Assembly (NCBI GenBank): GCA_030615365.1
Contig: JAUWZM010000082.1
Coordinates: 1-10,566 of the forward strand
From: Candidatus Aerophobota bacterium
GTDB lineage: Bacteria; Aerophobota; Aerophobia; Aerophobales; B3-G15
DNA length: 10,566 nucleotides
Reading direction: 5' to 3'
Part shown: one piece after another, positions 1 through 5,918 of the stretch
Position numbering within the stretch: position 1 is the stretch's first letter
Layout of the letters: every line of letters starts with the position of its first letter
Program-made: the position numbers and the translations under genes
The notes under the pieces: generated by a model
Database searches by the model: none
Told to the model about the DNA's origin: nothing
The model's input: only the letters and a program-made list of their open reading frames with translations

Positions 1-487
1 TCAAATTATCCTTAGACCATTGAATCACTTCCTGTGGAGTCCAGAAACGGGATGGTTCATCAAGGAGGATATCTATCATGGGTTTACCCTGTTTTGGTTT
101 ATCTTCGAAATAATCATGTAAGCCTGACGTATGATTCAATAAATGTTTTATTTTAATATGGTTGGTATAATCATTACCCTTGCAAACATGTAAGTTGCTC
201 AACAGGCCACCATTAAAATACTGAGTGATTGTATCCTCGCAAGAAATCTTTCCTTTTTCAACCAAAATACCAATAAGAACGGATGTAAACAACTTACCGA
301 TGCTGGCAATAAAATAAGGTTGTTGTGAATTAGCAGGCATACTACCTGTCGAGCCCTCTGCCATGTTCATGTGGATACCGAGCTTTTCTGAATGGACTAA
401 CAAATAGGCATTGTGTATTTTACGATCTTTCTGTACTTTTTTTCTAAAAAGGTTTTCAATTAATGCTCTTGCTTCATCTTTCTTCAC
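1..487 (-). CDS. Serine hydrolase of the beta-lactamase / penicillin-binding fold (N-terminal part, cut by window edge)
   Basis: The first 162 residues of a PF00144-type serine hydrolase (class C beta-lactamase, DD-peptidase and esterase superfamily). The catalytic Ser-x-x-Lys appears as SIGK at residues 62-65, preceded by PYFIAS and followed by a typical helix (LFTSVLIGILVEKGKIS). The conserved LLNHTSGL block is at 116-123. The second catalytic Tyr motif and the C-terminal HxG would lie beyond the window. The start is GTG at 487, chosen because GGAG (498-501) sits 10 bases upstream and the next upstream in-frame codon of note is a stop. No signal peptide is visible, so a cytoplasmic esterase or peptidase-like role is as likely as cell-wall work. 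True beta-lactamase activity cannot be inferred from this part. It lies downstream of the integron-like cassettes in the same orientation and could itself be a cassette, but its 3' end is not visible. Confidence 0.9.
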   Translation of the reverse strand, partial: MKKDEARALIENLFRKKVQKDRKIHNAYLLVHSEKLGIHMNMAEGSTGSMPANSQQPYFIASIGKLFTSVLIGILVEKGKISCEDTITQYFNGGLLSNLHVCKGNDYTNHIKIKHLLNHTSGLHDYFEDKPKQGKPMIDILLDEPSRFWTPQEVIQWSKDNL

Positions 488-491
488 TTTC

Positions 492-713
492 TCACATCTC
501 CATATCTAAAGTATATCTCATATAACTTAAGATAACCGAAATACTTCGTTTATACTCCCAAATTGGCATATCTTGCAAAGTACTTCGTTTATGCACGACT
601 TTAATAGAGGTTGACTTTATTTTTCGTTTTCTAATATAGGTGTACTCAATTTCTTTTCTAACTTGATAACGTAAAACAAAACGAACACCTGAGTAGTGAA
701 TCAAGCGAATCAA
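492..713 (-). CDS. Hypothetical 73-codon ORF, doubtful
   Basis: An open frame starting at a TTG without a clear Shine-Dalgarno. Its stop (TGA 492-494) lies four bases before the GTG of the serine hydrolase. The translation is rich in Arg, Lys, Ile and Tyr and matches no family I recognise. The frame is open further upstream with no ATG or GTG, back to the TAG at 789-791 that ends the preceding ORF. It could therefore be the distal half of a longer gene interrupted by an amber codon, or a chance ORF over the promoter region of the hydrolase. The 12-bp direct repeats at 542-553 and 581-592 lie inside it, which fits better with regulatory DNA than with coding sequence. Confidence 0.2.
   Translation of the reverse strand: MIRLIHYSGVRFVLRYQVRKEIEYTYIRKRKIKSTSIKVVHKRSTLQDMPIWEYKRSISVILSYMRYTLDMEM
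542..592. repeat. Two 12-bp direct repeats upstream of the serine hydrolase gene
   Basis: TACTTCGTTTAT occurs at 542-553 and again, identically, at 581-592, 39 bases apart from start to start. On the coding (minus) strand the units read ATAAACGAAGTA and lie about 55-105 bases upstream of the GTG at 487. Repeat spacing and position fit a pair of regulator binding sites; no regulator is identified. Confidence 0.4.
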
Positions 714-780
714 AGGCCTATGATCGGCCAGGTAGCTTCGGAAATCTATTCGCCCGAATCTACGTGTAATAATATCTGAA

Positions 781-796
781 TTAAATACCTATTTAA
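781..796. promoter_or_regulatory. Perfect 7-bp palindrome TTAAATA-CC-TATTTAA
   Basis: The arms 781-787 and 790-796 are perfect reverse complements around a central CC. The palindrome overlaps the TAG stop (789-791) of the 58-codon ORF. It may be an operator for the leftward gene or genes; an AT-rich chance palindrome is possible. Confidence 0.3.
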
Positions 797-965
797 TGTA
801 GCCATATAGATTAAATATGTGAGTCAAAATTAACCGGCATCTAATGGCATTTTTTGAATGGTAATACAATCCTTTATAGAAATTTTCTTCCGCATTTGGA
901 CCATAAGTCCCATCAGTATTCTTCGAATAATTATTAACAATGCATCTCATAAATTCCTTTGTCAT
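789..965 (-). CDS. Cassette ORF, unknown 58-aa protein
   Basis: The ATG at 965 begins nine bases after the outer box of the attC-like site at 974-1044, the usual position for the gene of an integron cassette. The 58-residue product (MTKEFMRCIV... to ...NLYGYIK) contains a segment TDGTYGPNAEENFYKGLYYHSKNAIRC that reads like folded protein, but I do not recognise the family. The same frame is open upstream through the attC site to a TTG at 1160; I reject that longer start because it would translate the recombination site. An alternative start is the second Met (residue 6), which has AAAGGA five bases before it. The frame continues past the TAG (789-791) for nearly 100 more codons, so the gene may be a truncated version of something longer. 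Confidence 0.4.
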   Translation of the reverse strand: MTKEFMRCIVNNYSKNTDGTYGPNAEENFYKGLYYHSKNAIRCRLILTHIFNLYGYIK

Positions 966-973
966 TGAATGCC

Positions 974-1044
974 ATACAACTACTAAGCTCGCCTGCCGCT
1001 GTGAAGCGCGACGGAATAACGGCAGATGCAGCACCTTGTTATAC
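974..1044 (-). other. attC-like integron recombination site (site 3)
   Basis: On the plus strand the outer boxes are ATACAAC (974-980) and GTTATAC (1038-1044), matching the AAC/GTT cores of attC sites. Inside are paired arms GCT..CTGCCG (987-989, 993-998) and CGGCAG..AGC (1020-1025, 1030-1032) with a short central spacer, which gives the folded attC architecture. The left arm ACTAAGCTCGCCTGCC is nearly identical to that of the site at 1898-1967. The 71-bp length is within the usual attC range. Confidence 0.68.
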
Positions 1045-1206
1045 ATATTTATCAGGTATTTTCTACTTTTTCCATCAAAATTTTCAGATAAGTAATGAAT
1101 TAGCCAATTCAGGATGATCGGCATGATTAATTCTGGGGAAAAATGGCAATAGGTCTTCAAGATTATTATTTGGAAAGTTTTTCAATATCTTCTCAAGTTT
1201 ATTCAT
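1045..1206 (-). pseudogene. Short cassette gene, probably frameshifted
   Basis: An ATG at 1206 lies 34 bases after the attC-like site at 1240-1290 and opens a frame MNKLEKILKNFPNNNLEDLLPFFP that continues to a TGA at 1084-1086 (40 residues). At the homopolymer run TTTTTCCCC around 1132-1140 the neighbouring frame takes over with equally protein-like sequence (PELIMPIILNWLIHYL...KYLIN) and runs to the next attC-like site. Reading both parts together gives a protein of about 55 residues, so a one-base indel in the run is the simplest explanation, either true decay or a sequencing error. Alternatively the 40-residue ORF is the gene. The family is unknown. Confidence 0.4.
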
Positions 1207-1239
1207 TGCATTAATCTCAACTGTCAATTTGTTGGCTGG

Positions 1240-1290
1240 GTATAACGTCTGACGTCACCGGAGGCCATGGAGCGCAGCGTCATGTTCCTT
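1240..1290 (-). other. attC-like integron recombination site (site 2), short or degenerate
   Basis: On the plus strand it begins with the outer box GTATAAC (1240-1246), identical to that of site 1, followed by GTCTGACGTCACCGG. The opposite end carries GTTCCTT (1284-1290), with the GTT core but a weak match otherwise. TGACG (1250-1254) pairs with CGTCA (1278-1282) around a GC-rich centre containing CCATGG. The TGA stop of the HD gene (1280-1282) lies inside the site, as is usual for cassettes. At 51 bp it is short and its stem is imperfect, so it may be partly deleted. Confidence 0.5.
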
Positions 1291-1882
1291 CGAAATACAC
1301 CTTTAGAAATGTCTCGAAAAAACTATCCTCCCAGCGGATCCTTTCGTCAAACATCTTGACAGAAACTTCAAAGTTTAGCCGCCTCCGCATTCCCTTTCGG
1401 TATCTGTCATTTTTTTCCCCAGTTACAAACCTGATAAGGTCATTGATGGTCTCATTGTGTGTTCCGCTCCAGTAGAATGCAAGCCAGGGCACAATGGGAC
1501 CCACATGATCAATCAAGTCCGCATCTTGCACCACCCTGACACTTGGGCGATGATCCTTTGAGTCATGACGCTGATTGTGCAGACGGACCACCTCACAGAC
1601 TTGAGTCAGCTGGTCCTCGGTACAATGATTCTCAAGCAACTTCTCTGTTAGTTCGGCTCCCTTCACATTGTGGGGTTCGCTACCTTTACCAATGTCATGA
1701 AACAATGCACCGGCGAAGATCACATCGCTGTCGATTTTCATCCTTAGAATCCCGCAGAGCCCTTCGGCGATCCTGGCGGTGCGAATACCATGATAGAAGA
1801 GCCAGCCTGGTTCACGTGCATTCTGCTCTTTACGTTCCAGCATCTGCATTCGGGCTAATTCTTTAATCTGCTCGCGGTTCAT
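1280..1882 (-). CDS. HD-domain metal-dependent phosphohydrolase
   Basis: A 200-residue HD-superfamily protein (PF01966-like), expected to hydrolyse phosphoester bonds of nucleotides or a related substrate with divalent metals in the cytoplasm. The metal ligands are visible in order: His31 (YHGIRTARIA), His62-Asp63 (ALFHDIGKG), further His71 (EPHNVKGAEL) and His102 (VRLHNQRH), and the late Asp122/Asp125 (DADLIDHVG). The start is ATG 1882 because GGAGG lies immediately upstream with good spacing; the longer frame to 1906 would run into the attC-like site. It is flanked by attC-like sites on both sides (1240-1290 and 1898-1967), and its base composition is visibly more GC-rich than the neighbouring methyltransferase, as expected of an independently acquired cassette. 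The substrate cannot be told; HD hydrolases of this size include nucleotidases, dNTP hydrolases and signalling-nucleotide enzymes. Confidence 0.9.
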   Translation of the reverse strand: MNREQIKELARMQMLERKEQNAREPGWLFYHGIRTARIAEGLCGILRMKIDSDVIFAGALFHDIGKGSEPHNVKGAELTEKLLENHCTEDQLTQVCEVVRLHNQRHDSKDHRPSVRVVQDADLIDHVGPIVPWLAFYWSGTHNETINDLIRFVTGEKNDRYRKGMRRRLNFEVSVKMFDERIRWEDSFFETFLKVYFEGT

Positions 1883-1897
1883 TGTTTTACCTCCAAG

Positions 1898-1967
1898 GTA
1901 TAACAACTAAGCTCACCTGCCAAAATTGGGACAGCGATTTTGGTCAGAATACAACGATCTGTTATGC
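1898..1967 (-). other. attC-like integron recombination site (site 1)
   Basis: The clearest site. On the plus strand the outer boxes are GTATAAC (1898-1904) and GTTATGC (1961-1967), which pair as GTATAACA/TGTTATGC. A perfect inner stem CCAAAAT (1920-1926) / ATTTTGG (1937-1943) is extended by CTG/CAG with one bulged base, a typical attC extrahelical feature. It sits exactly between the methyltransferase gene, whose TAA stop (1962-1964) is inside the outer box, and the HD gene. The left arm AACTAAGCTCACCTGCC recurs in site 3. Length is 70 bp. Confidence 0.72.
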
Positions 1968-2564
1968 TAAAATGTTTATTCTCCTGCAAATCAGTACACC
2001 TTTTCCAATTGGTATAATTAAGCTGTCAAATTTTGCATTTTTCATAACTTTATCAATCATTGGTTTAATAGTTTCGTAGTGATTAACTGCATTATCCGCT
2101 ACTATCATACCTTCAGGGATAATTTTGTCTTTGATTAATTCATAGCACTCTTCGTATATTTCCTTTTCTGCGTCCAAGAAGCAAAATGAAATATTATCGA
2201 TCTTTTCCAAATATTCCATAGCGTCACCCTCTACAAGGTCAACATATTGCTCTATTTTTGCAGATTCAAAAGTTTTTTTCGCCAAAGCAGTCTTTTCTGG
2301 TAGTTTTTCAAAAGTCGTTATTCTAAATCCTTTTTCTTTTCCGGCTAAGGAAAGCCACATTGTTGAATATCCAGCACTTGTTCCTATTTCAATAAAATTT
2401 CCCTTAGGACAACTGCAGGCAAGCATCGCAAGAAATTTTCCTGTTTCAGAAGGAATCTGTCGTAATCTTTTCAGGCGTTGTGTTCCATTCCAGCGGTCTT
2501 TCCTATCAATAGCTTCGAGATATTTCATTCTTGCTTGAATTTTAAAAGGAATGCTATGAAACAT
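1962..2564 (-). CDS. SAM-dependent O-methyltransferase (class I, COMT/YrrM type)
   Basis: A 200-residue class I methyltransferase. Motif I is EIGTSAGYST (residues 59-68), the SAM-binding loop. E86 follows the second strand (ITTFEK) and would hold the ribose. D131 (FCFLDAEKE) and D157-N158 (IVADNAVNH) correspond to the three metal ligands of catechol-O-methyltransferase-like enzymes, so a metal-dependent transfer to a hydroxyl or catechol-type acceptor is likely. The start is ATG 2564, with AAAGGA about nine bases upstream. Its stop lies in the outer box of attC-like site 1, making it the first recognisable cassette of the leftward array. The sequence is more AT-rich than the HD gene beside it. 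The acceptor is unknown. Confidence 0.88.
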   Translation of the reverse strand: MFHSIPFKIQARMKYLEAIDRKDRWNGTQRLKRLRQIPSETGKFLAMLACSCPKGNFIEIGTSAGYSTMWLSLAGKEKGFRITTFEKLPEKTALAKKTFESAKIEQYVDLVEGDAMEYLEKIDNISFCFLDAEKEIYEECYELIKDKIIPEGMIVADNAVNHYETIKPMIDKVMKNAKFDSLIIPIGKGVLICRRINILA

Positions 2565-2848
2565 ATTTAATTATCCTTTCTATTGAATCAGAATCACGTT
2601 ATAATAACCCGCTTAAAAATACGCTAGTATCTTAAATCGGGTTTATTAATTTGCTATGGTTTTCTATTTTTTCTAGTCAAGTCCAAAATTTTCTGTAAAT
2701 TTCCTCCAAGATGAAGGAATTATTCACAAAAGTGATTTTTAAAAATTATCAACCTATAGATAAAATCTTCTTCCTTGAAAATTTGGTAAATGAATTAAAT
2801 CCAAATCGTGATAAAATCATAAAGAATCTACTCTGAAAGGCCTTGATT
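2565..2848. other. AT-rich intergenic stretch, no gene seen
   Basis: Both strands are closed by frequent stops. The only structure seen is the hairpin at 2603-2647. The stretch separates the leading methyltransferase cassette from dispersed repeat A. No attI site or integrase fragment was recognised. Confidence 0.6.
2603..2647. other. Long imperfect hairpin upstream of the methyltransferase cassette
   Basis: AATAACCCG (2603-2611) pairs with CGGGTTTATT (2638-2647) with one bulged T; inside, TTAA pairs with TTAA and ATAC with GTAT around a GCTA loop, about 17 pairs in all. On the minus strand the ends read AATAAAC and GTTATTA, loosely like attC outer boxes. No U-tract follows on either strand, so it is not a standard terminator. 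It could be a decayed attC or another folded element. Confidence 0.35.
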
Positions 2849-2876
2849 TTATCTTTTGACCTCTTTTATCCTGAGT

Positions 2877-3097
2877 CGAAGTTCTTCTGTTGTTGGTTCA
2901 ACTATTCGACTAGGTTTGTGTCCGAAGAAAAATTTCTTTGTGGTTTGAGATGGGGAAGAAACTGTATCCTCGCTCGTCCAATGACACAGGACAGTTTTCG
3001 TGACTAGAGGATTGATCGAAAGACACCAATGGAAATTGCAGTAATTCTAAATTCTACTCAAAGCTATTATAAGGTATCTCGCATATTCTGTCAAAAG
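2877..3097 (-). repeat. Dispersed repeat, copy A (about 220 bp)
   Basis: It matches 9467-9686 in the same orientation, nearly without indels. The first 31 bases from 2881 are identical to those from 9471, and the rest agrees at about four positions in five by eye. On the minus strand copy A holds an open frame of about 60 codons with no start, ending ...GHKPSRIVEPTTEELRLRIKEVKR and a TAA at 2849-2851. Copy B keeps the same frame but with stops. Differences are mostly transitions, with a mild excess at third positions. This is consistent with the 3' end of a decaying mobile-element gene, but I do not recognise the protein. Confidence 0.75.
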
Positions 3098-3321
3098 TTG
3101 CCTTAGCAAAAGATTATTTTCTTTGGCTGGATTCTTAAATATGAAAATGCTTAAATAGCCACAATTAAATATCAGTTTAAGTTAAGTTTTTTCTTTTCTT
3201 TCTATTACAACCGGGGATCATATGACACTATGCAAATTTAACACCTGTTCCTGAGGTATCCTGTCGCCGTTCCAAAAAGAGCAAAATCGAACGAATGGAA
3301 CGTTTCGTCCCCTTTGCTTAA

Positions 3322-3433
3322 GCTATTCTTTACTTGATTTATGTACTCGTCGATGTCTATAATAAGAAGAGGTTGCACTCCTCACTGGGCTGCAGGTCAC
3401 CAAATGAAGTTGAGGAACTGATGATGCAAACAC
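3322..3433 (+). pseudogene. C-terminal remnant of an IS3-family transposase (OrfB, rve domain)
   Basis: The frame reads ...DVYNKKRLHSSLG followed by CRSPNEVEEL, the diagnostic end of IS3-family DDE transposases (YNxxRxHSSLGyxSPxEFE). Only about the last 35 residues remain; a TAA at 3319-3321 closes the frame just upstream, and no DDE motif or OrfA is present. The open frame continues past the motif to 3543, probably as non-transposase sequence. This is the only plus-strand coding trace between the cassettes and the ABC operon, a relic of an insertion that was then deleted. No terminal inverted repeats could be defined. Confidence 0.8.
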
Positions 3434-3452
3434 AAGGCCAACTACGCCTTGT
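3432..3452. other. Hairpin ACAAGGC-N7-GCCTTGT just after the transposase remnant
   Basis: The arms 3432-3438 and 3446-3452 are perfect 7-bp complements. No T-run follows on either strand, so terminator function is doubtful. It may be part of the former insertion-sequence end. Confidence 0.35.
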
Positions 3453-3582
3453 CAGAGTGCAAGAAAATCATCCTCTTTATTCCCTCTACATCAAAATTTA
3501 TCAACAATCCCGTCTTCTCTCCTCATTAAGCCTAAAATTATAGGAATCTCAATAGCACAGGAGGTTATTCTTTCTGTAATAC

Positions 3583-3603
3583 CCTCATAGGGAAGACATG
3601 AGG
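3583..3603 (-). terminator. Possible weak hairpin downstream of the UroD-like gene
   Basis: CCTCAT (3583-3588) pairs with ATGAGG (3598-3603) across a 9-base loop, 23 bases past the stop codon of the leftward operon. The stem is short and no U-tract follows, so this is at best a weak or Rho-assisted end of the operon. Confidence 0.25.
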
Positions 3604-3625
3604 AAGGACAGCCTTGCACAAGGGT

Positions 3626-4825
3626 CTATTTTTGTCTCCACTTCAGCCCTTCCTCCAGCATAGCAAGATAATTTGGAATAGGCATATAGTTAGTAATGCT
3701 ATTTCCACTGCCCAGGGCATATCTTCCCACTCCCATGCATTCCTGTAAAATTTCCCTCGTATATCTCTGCAGGCTTTCTTTGTCTAAGCGACACAGCTTA
3801 TCCACGTCCACGCCCCCTAAGATCCCCACTTTCTCCCCATATTCTTTTGAAAATTGCCTCACCGGAATAATTACATCTTGAAATGAATGGAAAGCATCAA
3901 TCCCTGCATCTTCTATAAAATCTTCCATCACCTCGAGAATATTCCCACAACAGTGAAACCAGAACTGTTTGCCATACCGATGGGCGAGTGATGCATACTT
4001 CTTATACCAGGGGAAAAGGAGTTTTCTTAACAGTTCAGGGCTAATATTTGTACCGGTTTTATGGCCAAGATCATCTGCATGCCAAACGGCTCCAACGCAA
4101 TCAAAGGATAACACAGTTTCGTAAAACTGATAAACTATCTTGCCCATCTGATTGATAACAGCTTCTACTAAATCTGGTTGGTCATAGAGTAAATAGTACA
4201 GACCTTCCGGACCCAGTAAAAAGTCAGCAACTATTTCATACAAAGAGAAACCTGAGATAACTTTCATGCCTTCAGGTAAATTCTCACTGATGAACTCATA
4301 ATAGCTGTTTGCTTTAATATTTTCTATGTTTAAACTCTCCCAGTTGAATTTCTCAAAATCCTCCCAGGAGGTGATTATCCCTTGCGTTTCCTCTATCCAT
4401 ACTCTAATCTTTGAAAGTGCAGCTGTATTCCTGGCTATTCGTACCTTAGACTTAGGCATCCACCAAAATACCATAGCTAACCCGAATGCATTAACAAAGT
4501 CATAACCCATGCGGTAATAAAACTCTATACAACTTTTTATATAAGTCTCCTCCTCCTTTGTTGTTAACAGATCAATGCTCTCTTTCTTCCCTTCCATTAA
4601 CTGCGTAACCTTCTGTTGTAGAACTTGGTTTGCTTCAGACACGGGAAAATCCCTGCCCATCACATCAAGGAAAAACTGCATCAATTCTCTGTCAACAAGA
4701 AGTTCTACAAAATGCACTCTGTCTGCCTTTTCTTGTCCTGCCAGGATGCGGCTGAGTTTTTGAAAATCAGGGTTGGGGGTCTTCAACGGAAAAACCTTGC
4801 TCAAACTTCCTTGTCCCTGGGACAT
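3626..4825 (-). CDS. Uroporphyrinogen decarboxylase superfamily protein, methyltransferase-like (MtaA/CmuA type), not HemE
   Basis: A 399-residue PF01208-type TIM-barrel protein. Key blocks are WHADDLGHKTGTNISPELLRK (248-268, with Asp251-Asp252), FWFHCCGNI (288-296, where corrinoid methyltransferases place zinc ligands), LGGVDV (336-341) and GSGNSITNYMPIPNYLAML near the C-terminus. The N-terminal PxWxMRQAGR substrate motif of true HemE is absent, so haem synthesis is unlikely. MtaA/MtbA-type enzymes have another Cys near the C-terminus; here the place reads GSGNS, so zinc binding may differ. The start ATG 4825 has a strong GGAGGTG seven bases upstream. It is the last gene of the operon after the two permeases (gap 106 bases), which suggests that it acts on the imported compound, perhaps by methyl transfer or decarboxylation. 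The exact reaction is inference. Confidence 0.85.
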   Translation of the reverse strand: MSQGQGSLSKVFPLKTPNPDFQKLSRILAGQEKADRVHFVELLVDRELMQFFLDVMGRDFPVSEANQVLQQKVTQLMEGKKESIDLLTTKEEETYIKSCIEFYYRMGYDFVNAFGLAMVFWWMPKSKVRIARNTAALSKIRVWIEETQGIITSWEDFEKFNWESLNIENIKANSYYEFISENLPEGMKVISGFSLYEIVADFLLGPEGLYYLLYDQPDLVEAVINQMGKIVYQFYETVLSFDCVGAVWHADDLGHKTGTNISPELLRKLLFPWYKKYASLAHRYGKQFWFHCCGNILEVMEDFIEDAGIDAFHSFQDVIIPVRQFSKEYGEKVGILGGVDVDKLCRLDKESLQRYTREILQECMGVGRYALGSGNSITNYMPIPNYLAMLEEGLKWRQK

Positions 4826-4931
4826 AAAAAAGCACCTCCTTATTATCTGGCCAATTTCGCCAGTATCTCACCCTTAACTCTTTGCTGTATTTGGAGAACT
4901 TGGTCTCAAATTTTGGTGGGAACCCTGATAG

Positions 4932-5846
4932 TTACCCTTTAACACCAGTTATAACTATACCTCGGATATAGAATTTTTGGGCAATAAAAAAAAGAACTAT
5001 TAAAGGCAACAGTATTAGTAAAGAAACTGCCATCATTTCAGACAATCCAACATAATATCGTGAAGTCTGAAAAAATCTTAGCCCCAGAGCCAGGGTAAGT
5101 TTTTCGAGCGAGGAAAGATAAATTAAAGGATTCATGAAATCGTTCCAAAAGAACATAAAACTGAAAACAGTCACAATTCCTATAACGGGCTTGGAAAGAG
5201 GGAACATTATACGGTAAAAAATGCCAAAGGTGTTACACCCATCAATAGAAGCTGCATCCTCCAACTCCTTAGGTACAGTTATGTAGAACTGCCGGGTGAG
5301 AAAGATGAAAAAAGCTCCCATTGAACCGGCAGCGAAAAACTGTGGTATAATTAAAGGCTTATAGCTATCTAACCAACCCAGCCATTTAAAGAAAATAAAA
5401 AGTGGAACAATAGTTACTTGACCTGGAATCATCATAGTAGCTAAACAAACTATAAATAAGAAGTTTCGACCGGGAAATTCTAATCGGGCAAACGCATAAG
5501 CCACTAAAGAAACCGAAATAATCGTACCCATAATACAAAAGGCAACAACAAAAACTGTGTTCCCCAAGTATCTGTTAAAATCAAGAGTAGTCCAGCCTGT
5601 AATGTAATTTTTCCAGCTCACAGGATTGGGAATCCATTGAGGGGGAAAGACCAATTCTGTTCCCGGCACTTTCAAAGACGTAGAGATCATCCAGAAAAAG
5701 GGAATGCATATTACTATACATCCCAGCGTTAAAAAAACATATATAAATATGTTCGTCAATCGATCTTGGGTCTTTTTGCGAGAAAACCAGCTTATTCGGG
5801 TTGTCTCTACTTTTCCATCCATTCCGATTTCCCTGCTTTTGTTCAT
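4932..5846 (-). CDS. ABC sugar-type transporter inner-membrane permease (MalG-like)
   Basis: A 304-residue permease of the binding-protein-dependent carbohydrate family (PF00528). A cytoplasmic N-terminus rich in charged residues is followed by six hydrophobic segments (about residues 32-57, 96-120, 128-155, 165-185, 222-245 and 270-292). The EAA loop that docks on the ATPase is KELEDAASIDGCNTFGIFYRIMFPLSKP (about 193-220). The start ATG 5846 has AAAGGAGAG upstream at a rather long spacing; Met9 is an alternative. It pairs with the MalF-like gene 72 bases upstream, and together they form the membrane channel. No ATP-binding subunit is encoded beside them, so a shared MsmX/UgpC-type ATPase elsewhere in the genome is expected. 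The substrate cannot be read from the sequence. Confidence 0.93.
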   Translation of the reverse strand: MNKSREIGMDGKVETTRISWFSRKKTQDRLTNIFIYVFLTLGCIVICIPFFWMISTSLKVPGTELVFPPQWIPNPVSWKNYITGWTTLDFNRYLGNTVFVVAFCIMGTIISVSLVAYAFARLEFPGRNFLFIVCLATMMIPGQVTIVPLFIFFKWLGWLDSYKPLIIPQFFAAGSMGAFFIFLTRQFYITVPKELEDAASIDGCNTFGIFYRIMFPLSKPVIGIVTVFSFMFFWNDFMNPLIYLSSLEKLTLALGLRFFQTSRYYVGLSEMMAVSLLILLPLIVLFFIAQKFYIRGIVITGVKG

Positions 5847-5918
5847 TAACTTAGCAATCTCTCCTTTGCCATTATAAGAAATTTTCTTAAAAAAAAGCTC
5901 ATTCTATTCTAAGAGGTC

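Noticed and set aside
966..1160. N-terminal extension of the 58-codon ORF to TTG 1160
   Set aside because: It would translate through the attC-like site at 974-1044, and TTG 1160 lacks a ribosome site.
1883..1906. Upstream start of the HD gene
   Set aside because: The internal ATG 1882 has a strong GGAGG, and the longer start runs into the attC-like site.
3432..3452. Intrinsic terminator at the ACAAGGC hairpin
   Set aside because: No T-run follows the stem on either strand.
3626..4825. HemE (uroporphyrinogen decarboxylase)
   Set aside because: The HemE N-terminal substrate motif is missing, and the gene sits in a transporter operon with methyltransferase-type FHCCGN and GSGNS blocks.
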